DNA from: Spirometra erinaceieuropaei
Taxonomy: Eukaryota > Platyhelminthes > Cestoda > Diphyllobothriidea > Diphyllobothriidae
Direction of reading: 5' to 3'
Assembly (NCBI GenBank): GCA_902702965.1
Contig: CACRXP010000384.1
Location: forward strand, 495,593 to 559,592
Length of the DNA stretch: 64,000 nt
Shown: positions 46,869 through 56,555 of the stretch, in pieces
Numbering within the stretch: position 1 is the first letter of the stretch
Layout: the number at the start of each line of letters is the position of its first letter
Position numbers and translations under genes: made by a program
Notes under the pieces: model-generated
Databases searched by the model: none
The model's input: the letters and a program-made list of their open reading frames with translations, nothing else
Told to the model about the DNA's origin: nothing

Positions 46869-46954
46869 TGTCCCGGCGATCGTGTCTTCTTCTTCTTCTT
46901 CTTCTTCTTCTTCATCTTCTTCAAGCCTGCTTCCTGGGACTCGTCTCTTCGCTT

Positions 46955-47445
46955 CTATTGATAAATTCATTTCCTTTAAGATACGCGAAATAAATAAGCC
47001 ATCGCGGTGATCAAAGTCGAAGTTGGCGTCGACTTCACAGATTGATTTCATCTACCTGACCATCACTGCAATCAGAAACATTCCCAATCCAGTCGCTTGG
47101 CCTCGTCTACGCGGGTTAACTTTGGAGGCCACACAAGACAGGCATTTACTGACTCCATAGGGGTTAAAGAAGTGTCGCACAACATGACGTCAAAACAGCA
47201 GTTTCTCAAATGCTGCCAGTCGTAGTCTGACTCTATTTTACTCCGTTCAGTTTTAGAACGACAGAAATGACGGGCTCGCGTCTTTTTAACCGTCCATGAA
47301 GGCTAAAAGGTGTGCAAGACGGATAAGTTCAAAGGAAAACAGTCGGAGAGCGTCTTTCGGCAGTTGTTTAAAAATTGCCGAACTATTTACTGGACGCGGA
47401 TCGCACAGAAACTCCTACCTGTTGAAATTGTGCAATTATATATAT
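46955..47445. repeat. Repeat R3 copy
   Basis: Matches 20160-20640 in order: CATTTCCTTTAAGATACG, GGCCACACAAGACAGGC, AAAGGAAAACAGTCGGAGAG, CACAGAAACTCCTACCTG. Confidence 0.65.
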
Positions 47446-47449
47446 GCAG

Positions 47450-47910
47450 TATTTTACTACCGACAAAGACCAGGGAAACTGGAATGGCCATTTCTGGCTT
47501 ATTAGTCGCCGTCAGCCAGTCAGGCCCAACCCCGAAGTTTGGAAAACCCGAGGCTCGAACTCGGGACCTGTTAGTTAGGAGTCCAACGCCTCTAATTACT
47601 GGGTCATCAGGCCCGGTATCCTGTCGGTTTCGATCGGAAGGTACAATGGTAGAGGGGCGCTCACCGATCGTTCTTACGGAGCACACTCGTTCTCTTGTGC
47701 CTTACGAGCTTCCTCTCTCACGAGCCAAACAAACAGCCTCACAGCGGCGCACCATATAGGCAGTATGCTATTATCGACAAAGAAAAAACATACTCCCTTT
47801 ATCATGCGCCGCTGTGCAGCTGATGATTGGGCTCGAGAGAGAGCCTGTAAGGCACAGCGGAATGTATGAATTCCGTAAGAAGAATGGGTGAGCGCCCCTC
47901 TATCAAGTAT
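47450..47910. repeat. Most complete tRNA-Arg-like SINE (-) with an inverted hairpin module (+)
   Basis: 47450-47772 (-): hairpin module at its 5' side (right), then the tRNA-like part GACCCAGTAATTAGAGG, GCGTTGGACTCCTAAC, and the B-box GAGTTCGAGCCTC, then the tail that ends GTCTTTGTCGGTAGTA. 47773-47795 is the tail start of a further unit. 47795-47905 (+) is a stand-alone hairpin module in which the first stem reads GGAAT/ATTCC in place of GGAAC/GTTCC, a paired change. The tRNA part resembles tRNA-Arg(TCT). Confidence 0.75.
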
Positions 47911-48004
47911 ATATATATGCGCCAAAAATAATTTACCATACTCTCAACACAGATACCATTCAAAAGCCGAAACACGCATTTCGCCGACGTTTTTCCCCTG
48001 CATG

Positions 48005-48290
48005 GTACGGCTGTAAGGGATTCGGCTTCTCAGTGGGTCCCACAGAGTTAAAGGCTATGGCCTTGTCATTATTCAATCCCTAATTGTGGACACGCTACGT
48101 AGATGACACTTTCATCATCGTCAAGAGAGATCAGCTGGAAGCGCTGCCCAACGTTATCAACTCAACACTATCAGGAATCACCTTCAAGCTCGAAAGAGTA
48201 GTTGACGGCAAACCCGCATTTCTTGATGTCCTTGTACACCGGCGATGTCCAGTCGTTGCAGTAAGTTGGGCGGGTAATTTCATCCAAATG
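48005..48290 (+). mobile_element. PLE reverse transcriptase fragment
   Basis: TRYVDDTFIIVKRDQLEALP (intact motif C with both Asp) and GKPAFLDVLVHRRC are clear. It breaks off at a foldback transposon that starts at 48293; the other side of the PLE is not seen after 49284. Confidence 0.85.
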
Positions 48291-48292
48291 TA

Positions 48293-49284
48293 CAGTAGAT
48301 GTGCTAACTCATGAAATGTCAACCAAAATTTCGAAATGCGTTCTCGTTTCGAAAAGATAAATTAAGTAGTGTTGTACAACTAATCATGATGCAGCATAAA
48401 TATATACTGATCCAGTTATCTCAGGTTGTCGGCTTTCGAAAGAACTTATTATCGGCTGCATGCAAGATCTAGACTCTGCAAAAAATGACTGCATAAGTAG
48501 CATGCAATTTTCTCATTGATTTTCGATGCCTTTGAAAATTCAATTATATTTCATGGAAAGCATGCATAAAATGTTCATTCTTTTACTTTTCGGTAGAAAA
48601 TCCCGTCCTCTTCCAATTTCATACTCAAAAGAAGAGTATAATTCGGTTTTACAAAGTTTCTAATTGTGAGATTTCTTAATACCGTTAAATGGCCATTCAT
48701 GAAACGTCATGTATCTGCATTTACGAATGTGGCTTGTAAAGCTAACAATACTGCTCAAATCCACTGCTTAATTTTATGAACCTCATATGGTCTCCTCTTA
48801 ACACCGTAGAGAAATGCATTGTTTTCTGTACACAGAAAATATACAGCTTATAGTTTTGAAACCCTGAATGCAAGTGTAACAGCAGGTCGGGTTCAAAATT
48901 ATTCGGGAATTAGGAAAGTTTTTTAAGACCGAATTATATTCTTCTTTTGAGTATGAAATTGGAAGAGAACGGGATTGTTTTTACCGAATAAGTAAAAGAA
49001 TGAACATTTTTATGCATGCTTTCCATGAAATATGATTGAATTTTCAAGGGCATCGAAAATCAATGAGAAAGATGCATGCTAATTAAGTAGTCATTTTTGC
49101 AGAGTTTAGATCTTGCATGCAGCCGATAATAAATTCTTTCGAAAGCCAACACCCTAAGATAACTGGATCAGTATAGATTTATGCTGCATCATGATTAGTT
49201 TTACAAAACTACTTAATTTATCTTTTCGAAACTAGAACGCATTTCGAAATTTGGTTGACATTTCATGAGTTAGCACATCTACTG
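48293..49284. mobile_element. Foldback transposon copy 3, TA target duplication
   Basis: 992 bp between TA at 48291-48292 and TA at 49285-49286. Ends are CAGTAGATGTGCTAACTC and its complement. Arms of about 375 bp flank a loop of about 240 bp. It is closely related to 12611-13590 and has no ORF of its own. Confidence 0.9.
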
Positions 49285-49289
49285 TAATT

Positions 49290-49925
49290 AAACTCGCGTC
49301 GTCCGGCGGGCCTTTTCGCGCAAGTGTTTAGAGCTTTGGCCGTACTAGAACCTTCTCCTTTCTGCGTGGGTTCGAATCCCTCAGAGGCGTCCAGTTTTTC
49401 ACAGTTAGGTCAATATGAATTATTAAAAATCCGTCAAAACATCTATAACTTCTTTTCTGTCCAAATTGCGAACCCTATGCTTAGCGTTTACTATCTGTGT
49501 GAGTACTGAAGTCGTTGGACTCTGTGCGACAGGAATTTGGTGTTTCTTTAAGTCTCTTTCGAAGAGTTTAGACACGTTTTTGTTGTAAGTGGGGGTTCGT
49601 CAAGTTTTTGACTACGATGCCTGATTGGAAGTCTTTGGTTCCGTTTCTTTCGACTCTTTCTGGCCTCTGCATCGACGCACAGAATCTTTGGGGCACCCAT
49701 GTCCAATCAAAGGTGAACCGGCAAGTCACCCTTGTTTTCCGAGTTCACTAGATATCTTAACTGCGAAATTGGAATACTACTAAGTTACAAAACCAAAGCC
49801 AGAAACCAGTCTTATTACCACATTACCCTGCCAGTGAATACTTTCTAAGCACGCAGGTCGTGATTGGCTCCTTGGGCATCTGTACGTCCTAAAGCTAGTT
49901 ACTTAAATAAACAAAAGGATTTCAG
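49290..49925. other. Unassigned, with a decayed tRNA-like block
   Basis: Near 49360-49385, GGGTTCGAATCCCTCAGAGG is a perfect B-box with a T-arm-like stem. The upstream part (AGTGTTTAGAGC) is only loosely A-box-like. No full tRNA fold is seen. Confidence 0.4.
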
Positions 49926-49929
49926 CCGT

Positions 49930-50620
49930 CGGAAAAGGATATTTTCTACGGAAACACAGCATGGCTTTCGTCAAAACAGACTCTGCCTGTAAACCGAAAG
50001 TGCCTTAGTGCATATTCCGTCACTGCATGACGTTAGTGAACGTTGACTAGCCGGGAATATTATTTCGGATGATTGCTCTAAAACTGACAGCGTACAAAAT
50101 ACCCTTGTCGCCTGTACAAAAATGAACTGAATAAAATATTACAAAAGTGTAGAGTCGGTGAGAGGATCAAAAAGGCCAGTTGGCGATGAAAGTATTGAAC
50201 AGGAGGGCCTTTGGAAAAATTATCCGATCAGTCGTCTGACCTCGTCTACACGTGTTAGGTTTGAAGGCCGAGCAAAACAGACGCATGATAACTGCAGGAG
50301 GACTCAAGGGGATGGTAAAACACCATCTTGAAGCAACAATCTCTTAGATGTTGACGGTCGCGGCCTGGCTTAAATTTGCCCCACTGCGTTGAAGCGAAAC
50401 AGAGGTGACAAGGTTAAGTCTTTGTGATCTCCTTTGAGCGCCCACAATGGTGCACATGACGGCCAAGTTCTCATGAGTCCCGACGATGAATGCTTCCCAG
50501 CAGGGTTTCGACAACCACCAGCCAAAAACCCCAAGTCGCCTGGGAATGCAAAGAACATAAACATGGATCGCGCGGAAACCCCTAACATGTATATGAGTCC
50601 ATATATTTACCCGGCTTAAG
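49930..50620 (+). mobile_element. LINE relic with repeat R3
   Basis: A faint RT block (HSMAFVKTDSAC) is followed by R3 (GTCACTGCATGACG, TCTTAGATGTTGACGGTCG, CCAGCCAAAAACCCCAAG). Same order as 50940-51960, so the two may be a tandem duplication with a unit of about 1.38 kb. Confidence 0.5.
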
Positions 50621-50629
50621 TGAAGTAAG

Positions 50630-50940
50630 TAGGCAGATGTCGTACTGTATTTTTGTTCAAACAGTCCGACAGAGCCCCTAGCTGTCTAAAAAACTGAGGC
50701 GCTCTTAAGGAAGGATTTATTTTTTTGCTCCGACATTTCGAGAAACGACCTCAGCTGCCCGTCTCCAGAGCCTAGAGAAGTTGCGGAAAAACTATCATTA
50801 CATTTCTCCGTTTGCCTGATTCCTTGACGTCAAGTGCTGACAGTGGGCGCGGTGGGGCCCACAATTCTGTCGTGGTCTGTGTCGCCCTCGTCCACGTTGA
50901 CCGTGGCGATAGTCAATGAACTGTCGCTGTCGGGCAAGGA
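50630..50940. other. Possible decayed PLE tail
   Basis: A GCTCCGACATTTCGAG block followed by ACCTCAGC on the plus strand loosely resembles an inverted hammerhead, but the core is too altered for a firm call. Confidence 0.3.
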
Positions 50941-51960
50941 TATTTACTAAGGGAAACACTGCATGACTTTCGCCAAAACCGAGCCTACCTGCAAACCGAG
51001 AATGAAAGAAGATTTTGATGTGGTAAACTATTCTGACTTCAGCAAGGCTTTGGACTGTGTCAGATACCGGTTTCTTCTCCACAACCGAGCTTAGTTGTAG
51101 TTTGGATAAAACAGTCCGCGTCTAATAAACGTTGTATAAGTGGAGGACAACAAAGGATGCTGCAAAAAGCTGTATTAAGAGGTGTGATGCCTTTAAAATG
51201 TGGTGGCCCTAAGCATCCTTTTCGCTAGCCTCGTTGTTCCGAACCCATATGAACAACCCGGAGGATCACGTGGAGACTTTAGATCAACCTTAATTCCGGA
51301 AAGCAGTTTAAACTGAAAACCGTACACAAACAGCGTACGCATCTGGCTCTAACAGTCGCGCAGGTACCAAAAGCTTCCAAATACATTACGGCATGTTCCG
51401 TCACTGCATGACGGGAGGTGAACGTTGACTCTCTGACAATATTCTTCCAAAAGGAATATTTTAAAATTGACTTTGCGCAAGGCATCCTCGCTACTCCTAC
51501 AGAAAATGAACTGATTAAAATATCGGAGAGAATGAAGCCGGCGACTGGGTCAAAATCGTCGAGGTGAGTTAATAAAAAGGGCCTTTAGAAAAAATTGCAG
51601 ACCAGCTGGCTGACATCGTCTACGCATATTAGCTTTGAAGATCAAGCAATACAGACACATGGTGACCGCAGAGGGACTTAAGAGGTGGGGGGGGCTATGA
51701 TAAAATGGTCTGAGAACGACAATCTGTTAAATGCTCACGTTCACTGTCTGACTTGAATTTGCTCCATTCATTTGAAGCGTGACAGGTCGAAGACCCTCTA
51801 AACGTATTTGAGGGCTAACAGAGTTGTACGAGACGGAAAAATTCCCAAGAGTCCAAGCGGTGAAAGACCTCAAGCAATGTCTCCGCAAACACCGGAGTGC
51901 GTAGCAGGTAACCACGGCTCGCGCAAAAACCCCACCTATTGAAATTAATAGATTGTCTTA
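50940..51960 (+). mobile_element. LINE relic (RT motif A) with repeat R3
   Basis: RETLHDFRQNRAYLQ and FDVVNYSDFSKALDCVRYRF (51015-51075) mark a CR1/Jockey-type RT. R3 follows from about 51380 (GTTCCGTCACTGCATGACGG) to 51955. The end of R3 is repeated at 53080 beside the assembly gap. Confidence 0.6.
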
Positions 51961-52144
51961 ATATTTCGACTTAATTAAAGTTAGTTGGCGATCACTCTGC
52001 TGCATTTTGTGGTAGCGGTCTAATGGACCATGAAACTGCCAAAAAATAAAAGCGCTCTTAAGGGTGGGTGTACTTTGGCTGTGGGACCTCGAAAAACGAT
52101 TTTGACTGCTCCACTCCAGGGCTTTGAAAAGACGAGGCATAGCC
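51886..52144. repeat. Direct repeat flanking a PLE, copy 1
   Basis: CAAACACCGGAGTGCGTAGC through AAAAGACGAGGC recurs at 53080-53340, offset about 1195 bp. Copy 2 begins one base after the assembly gap, so it could be a true duplication or a misjoined contig end. Confidence 0.8.
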
Positions 52145-52942
52145 GAGGCGGTCCTAAAGCGGTTAGAGGCACAGGGTTTCCACAATCAGAAACCGAAATT
52201 TTGGACTCGGTCTGCGGATAGTACCTTCGTCTTCGTCGAACGGGATCAGGTGCTGACATTCAAAGACGTTATTAAAGTCGTCTTCCCGGATATTCAATTT
52301 ACGATGGAGGAGGAGGGGGGAGAACAACCAGCTGGACTTTCTGGATGTCCCCATCTGCGCAAATGTTGTCATGATATTAAAGCCAAAGTGTTCAGGATAG
52401 CGACAAACACAACGCAAGTACTCAATTTCAACAGCAATCACCCAATCAACCACAAACGCATTTGCGTAATGGTAGGAGGGCGCTCACCCATCGTACTTAC
52501 GGAACTCACTCGTTCCGTTGTGCCTTACGGGCTCTCTCTCGAGCCCAACCAGCAGCCGCGCAGCGGCGTAAGGACGCTAAACGGGCGCGTTGAAAGGCAT
52601 TGCAGTGAAACGGGGGACAAGGTTACTGAATTGCAATATTTTCAACGGGTACTGAGAGCTGATGGCTACTCGCGCAACTTTGTCAATCAGTGCATACGAA
52701 GACGACACCAGGGACCAAATCCAACCAGCCCTAAATTTTGACGAGCTATTCCGTACGTGAGGAACGTCTCGAAAGATGTTAGTCGTCTTCTAATTCGATT
52801 CGTAGTCGGGTTTGCAGACAGCCAGAGGGCAAAATTCAGGCGCCAGCGAATGTCTCAGCACTGAATTTGGTGCCGGGAGGTCATTGCGCTTGTTGATAGA
52901 CTTTAGGCATGAGAACCATGATTCGAGTGTCTCGCAGCTCAC
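52120..52942. mobile_element. Decayed PLE: plus RT part, then inverted C-terminus; left arm of a palindrome
   Basis: Plus strand: FWTRSADSTFVFVERDQ is motif C with YVDD lost (SADS). Then FPDIQFTMEEEGGE, NFNSNHPINHKRICV, an inserted hairpin module, and ELQYFQRVLRADGYSRNFVN to the stop at 52741. From 52795 the strand switches: minus CETLESWFSCLKSINKRNDL. The right arm 53340-53945 has these two parts in inverted order. Confidence 0.75.
52470..52565 (-). repeat. Three-hairpin module inserted in PLE ORF with 6-bp target duplication
   Basis: 96 bp between GCGTAA at 52464-52469 and GCGTAA at 52566-52571. The uninterrupted PLE sequence is seen at 53799-53822 (minus strand). The three stems (GGAAC/GTTCC, GGGCTC/GAGCCC, GCCGC/GCGGC) are all intact. 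No tRNA-like part is attached, so the module moved by itself. Confidence 0.85.
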
Positions 52943-53078
52943 NNNNNNNNNNNNNNNNNNNNNNNNNNNNNNNNNNNNNNNNNNNNNNNNNNNNNNNNNN
53001 NNNNNNNNNNNNNNNNNNNNNNNNNNNNNNNNNNNNNNNNNNNNNNNNNNNNNNNNNNNNNNNNNNNNNNNNNNNNNN
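52943..53078. other. Assembly gap (136 N)
   Basis: The run of N sits at the centre of a large palindrome and beside a direct repeat, the sort of place where assemblies fail. Confidence 0.99.
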
Positions 53079-53079
53079 A

Positions 53080-53340
53080 CAAACACCGGAGTGCGTAGCA
53101 GGTAACCACGGCTCGCGCAAAAACCCCACCTATTAAAATTAATAGATTGTCTTAATTTTGCGAGATAATTAAAGTTAGTTGGCGATTACTCTGCTGCATT
53201 TTGTGCTAGCAGTCTAATGGACCTTGAAGTTGTCAAAAAATAAAAGCGCTCTTAAGGGTGGGTGTACTTTGGCTGTGGGACCTCGAAGAACGATTTCAAC
53301 TGTTCGACTCCAGGGCTTTGAAAAGACAAGGCAAAAGCCG
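53080..53340. repeat. Direct repeat, copy 2
   Basis: See 51886-52144. It leads into the right palindrome arm. Confidence 0.8.
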
Positions 53341-53945
53341 GTTGAAATCTCAAGTATCAGCCCATTCCACGAAACACAAATATGCTATCAAGTTTAGAGG
53401 GGCCAAAATCCTCGCATTGGGTGAAAACCGCGTGAGCTGAGAGACACTCGAATCATGGTTCTCAGGCCCAAAATCTATCAACAAGTCTAATGACCTCCCG
53501 GCATCATATTCAGTGCTGAGACATTACTTGACACTCAATGTTTGTTCTCGGCCTGTGTGCAACCCCGACTCCAAGTCGTGTGAGAAGACGACTTACAGCT
53601 TCCGAGACATTCCTCACGCACAGAATAGCCCGTCAACATTTAGGGCCGGTTGGATTTGGTCTCTGGTCTCGTCTTCGTATGCACTGATTGACAAAGTTGG
53701 GCGAATGGCCACTGGCTTTCATTACCCGTCGAAGATGTTGCAATTCAGTAACCTTGTCCTCCGTTTCACTGCAATGCCTATCAACGCGCCCGTTTATCGT
53801 CCTTACGCAAATGCGTTTGTGGTTGATCGGGTGGTTGCCGTTGAAGTTGAGTACTTGCGTAGTGTTTGTCGCTTTCTTGAACACTTTGGCTTTTATATCA
53901 TGACAGCATGTGCGCAGATGGCCACATTCAGAAAGGCCAGCTAAT
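53340..53945. mobile_element. Decayed PLE, right arm of the palindrome
   Basis: Plus strand C-terminus (KFRGAKILALGENRVS, then a TGA, then ETLESWFSGPKSINKSNDLP) to about 53580. Then on the minus strand NGNHPINHKRICVRTINGRV and VTELQHLRRVMKASGHSPNF (53884-53633). It is the reverse complement in content of 52360-52942 and lacks the hairpin-module insertion, so it preserves the empty site. Confidence 0.75.
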
Positions 53946-54029
53946 CCTTCTCTTCCACCTCTATCCTCAAAACAATTCTTAGAAAAACTTATGGGTGTAA
54001 GTCCGATACAAGCGAAGATGCGAGTTCAA

Positions 54030-55395
54030 GGAACTAGCTGATCAGAAGAAGAAGCGATCGTTGGAACACTTGAATCCATCATCAGAGACAGTAGCAGAAA
54101 AGGGTGACTCGTGCACAGGATGTTGCAGTATTTATAGAATGCAGTCGCTATGCTACCGCATACCTATAGAAATTAACCACGCCCCCCTTCATGAAGCATC
54201 GTTGCCCGCTGGTGCGCTAATTGCTTGATGGCTGGCATGCCAGTTGTTAATTACCGAAATGTGATCACCCGTGTTGGATGCTGGCGTGATGATTGCTCGG
54301 CCATCTGGCTCACTGGCTTGCGCGCGCCCCGAGTGGTCAAAAAAGCGACGAACAGGACGCAAATACTGAACTTCAACAGTAACCACCCTATCAGCCACAA
54401 ACGCAGTTGCGTAAGAACGCTTATCGGCGTGCTGAGACGGACTGCAGTGAACCGGAAGACATGGTTGCCGAATTCCAATATCTTCGACGGGTTTTCAGAA
54501 AAAATGGTTACCCACGTATCTTCGTCAACCGGTGTATGCGCAAACGAGACGAGCGACAAATCCGCGCCGACCCCAAATTCTGGCGAGCGATCTCGTACAT
54601 CAAGAACGTCTCCGAGGCCGTTAGCCGCCTTCTTGCACATCTTGGGGTTGGAGTTGCACACAGACCGGAGGCCACCATGAGGCGTCAGGTGATGAGACCG
54701 AAAGACCCACTGCCACGACATGAAACATCTGGAGTCGTTTACCGGATCTGGTGCAGTTGCGAACAAAGCAACTACGTCGGAGAAACTGGAAGACTGCTTC
54801 GAACGCGTATTGCTGAACACGCGGCAGCGGTACGGAGGAATGACGCCAACTCTCAGGTCGCGGCCCATTCGACGAGACCCGGCCACACATTCAAGTTCGA
54901 TGAGGCCGAAATTATCGCGAGAGGGGATAATCGCGTGAGCCGCGAGTTGCTTTAGTCATGGTTCACGGGACCTCAACCTATCAACAAGTGCAAAGACATC
55001 CCCACTCCATACTCCGAGCTGAGGCATAGGCTGGCCAAGGTAATTGACCACTCGGGGCGCGCGCAAGCCAGTGAGCCAGATGGCCGAGCAATCATCACGC
55101 CAGCATCCAACACGGGTGATCACATTTCGGTAATTAACAACTTGCATGCCAGCCATCAAGCAATTAGCGCACCAGCGGGCAACGGTGCTTCATGAAGGGG
55201 AGCGTGGTTAATTTCTATAGGTATGCGGTAGCATAGCGACTGCTTCCTATAAATACTGCAACTTCCTGTGCACGAGTCACCCTTTTCTGCTACTGTCTCT
55301 GATGATGGATTCAAGTGAGAATCCGAAACGTCAGGCGAATAAAGACCTTGTTCCAACGATCGCTTATTCTTCTTCATCTTCTGATCAGGTGTAAG
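54030..55395 (+). mobile_element. PLE foldback, best preserved copy of the main family
   Basis: 54030-54338 is an inverted (minus) tail with part of its hammerhead deleted. From 54341 the plus strand encodes NSNHPISHKRSCVRTLI, then after a frameshift the frame 54407-54955: EFQYLRRVFRKNGYPRIFVN, FWRAISYIKNVSEAVSRLL, GVVYRIWCSCEQSNYVGETG (GIY-YIG) and RLLRTRIAEH. A GAG-to-TAG change at about 54953 cuts it. The frame resumes as SWFTGPQPINKCKDIPTPYS to the natural end near 55195. The tail has an intact hammerhead (55280-55345) and ends in TTC repeats. Confidence 0.88.
55280..55345 (+). ncRNA. Hammerhead-ribozyme-like motif, ACGT class, intact core
   Basis: CTGATGA (55299-55305), hairpin GGATTC/GAATCC, GAAACGTC ending 55332. 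After the cleavage site, AGGCG can pair with TGTCT just before the core (two G-T pairs), and CTTT near 55281 with AAAG at 55341 beyond an internal loop. Stem III is the loop-less self-complementary ACGT, suggesting that two copies must pair. Confidence 0.75.
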
Positions 55396-55439
55396 TCTCT
55401 TGTCAAACAACGTCATGATACCCTTTGATCTTACGTCCA

Positions 55440-56550
55440 TTTTTACTTCTATTGCGCAGGACCCGACAGTCGGAACATCGAACTACTCCTGCGAGGGAAA
55501 TGCGAAGATACGACGGATCGCCTTGGACACGCCCACATCATCCAGCCTCTGAAGTTCTGTTTCAAGACGTACTTTAGGTTTGACGGATCAATCTACCATC
55601 AGGTGAAGGGAACGCCAATGGGTTCGCCGATTTCGGTACATACAAATGAGAAATCCTACAGCCGCAGTATTTGCTGGTCTTGGGCCAACGAAAACTGAAA
55701 TGTTGGACCCGGAAGGTGGCTGATGCCTATGGCGTCATCGGACGGGATCATGTGCGAATATTCCAAGAACGTCCCAGTGCTGTCTTCCCGGACAAGCAAT
55801 TTTGCGATGGAGGAGGAGCAGGAAGAAAACGATCATCTAGTTTTTCTACACCCCATCGACTGCCGTAACGATTGTCGTGACAAGAAACCAAATATATCAG
55901 GAAAGCGACTAATACGATGCAAGAACTGAACTTAAACAGCAACCGACAGTTCAACCGTCGATTTCGACGATGACCACCGTGTGCCCCACAACTGCAGCAG
56001 TGGTGGGAACAGAAACGGTGACTTGCCCAGGGGTTTATAGTGCCAGTAGACTTGCGCTGCATTTACCTACACTCTCTCCTCCTCCTCCGCCTGAGTCCGG
56101 TGTCAAGACAGAGTTAAGAAGACCGGCGACGAGACAATCAGTCACAAACACATATGTGTAAGGACGCTTTACCAGTGCATGGAGAGGCATTGCGGTGAAA
56201 CTGAAGACAAGGTTGCTGGATTACAACATCTTCGACGGGTGCTCTGAATGAATTATTCCCGCGCAAATAAGTCAACCGGTGCAGACGTAAATAAGACGAC
56301 AGATCTAATCCAATCAGACCTAAATTTTTGCAAACGCTCCCGTGCGTGAAAACTTTTCAGGAATTCGTCAGCCGCCTTCCTAATCCTCTCGGAGTTTGAG
56401 GTGGGTATAGACCAGAAGTAACCACCACGTACCATTTCATGAGACCGATATACCCACCTTCCTGGCAAAAAATGTCAGGAGTCCACTATCGCATCTGATG
56501 TAGTTGCGGAGAAGGCGAGTGTGTCGGAGGAACTGGAGAATTACTGCGAA
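55440..56550 (+). mobile_element. Old PLE reverse transcriptase relic, interrupted twice
   Basis: HQVKGTPMGSPIS near 55597-55635 is the RT block before motif C. Later frames (RERSRT-like; FSRTSNFAMEEEQEEN) are broken by stops and shifts. R4 is inserted at 55945-56140, after which the PLE resumes (GTGTAAGGACGCTTTACC at 56156). The GIY-YIG start (GGAGAATTACTGCGAACGCG) is cut at 56555 by a LINE. Confidence 0.75.
55945..56140 (+). repeat. Repeat R4 inserted in a PLE
   Basis: GACGATGACCACCGTGTGCC, GTGACTTGCCCAGGGGTTTA and GAGTCCGGTGTCAAGACAGA follow the R4 order. Flanking PLE sequence resumes on the other side. Confidence 0.75.
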
Positions 56551-56555
56551 CGCGT

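Larger units (their letters stand above)
45759..46922. mobile_element. PLE foldback with outward-facing tails and hammerheads on both arms
   Basis: Left arm 45759-46155 (-) and right arm 46508-46922 (+) are inverted copies of the same PLE tail, each ending in a GAA/TTC run. The loop 46156-46495 holds minus-strand nuclease coding sequence (HETSGVVYRIW-like start near 46490, SRELLKSWFTGCQSINKC). Read on the minus strand the order is inverted tail, coding, tail, the same as 54030-55395. All frames are broken. Confidence 0.8.

Noticed and set aside
47590..47620. CTGATGA in the tRNA-like part of the SINE as a hammerhead core
   Set aside because: It is the D-arm/A-box; no stem II followed by GAAA is nearby.
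52790..53136. ORFs running through the N gap
   Set aside because: They exist only because N codons are translated as X.
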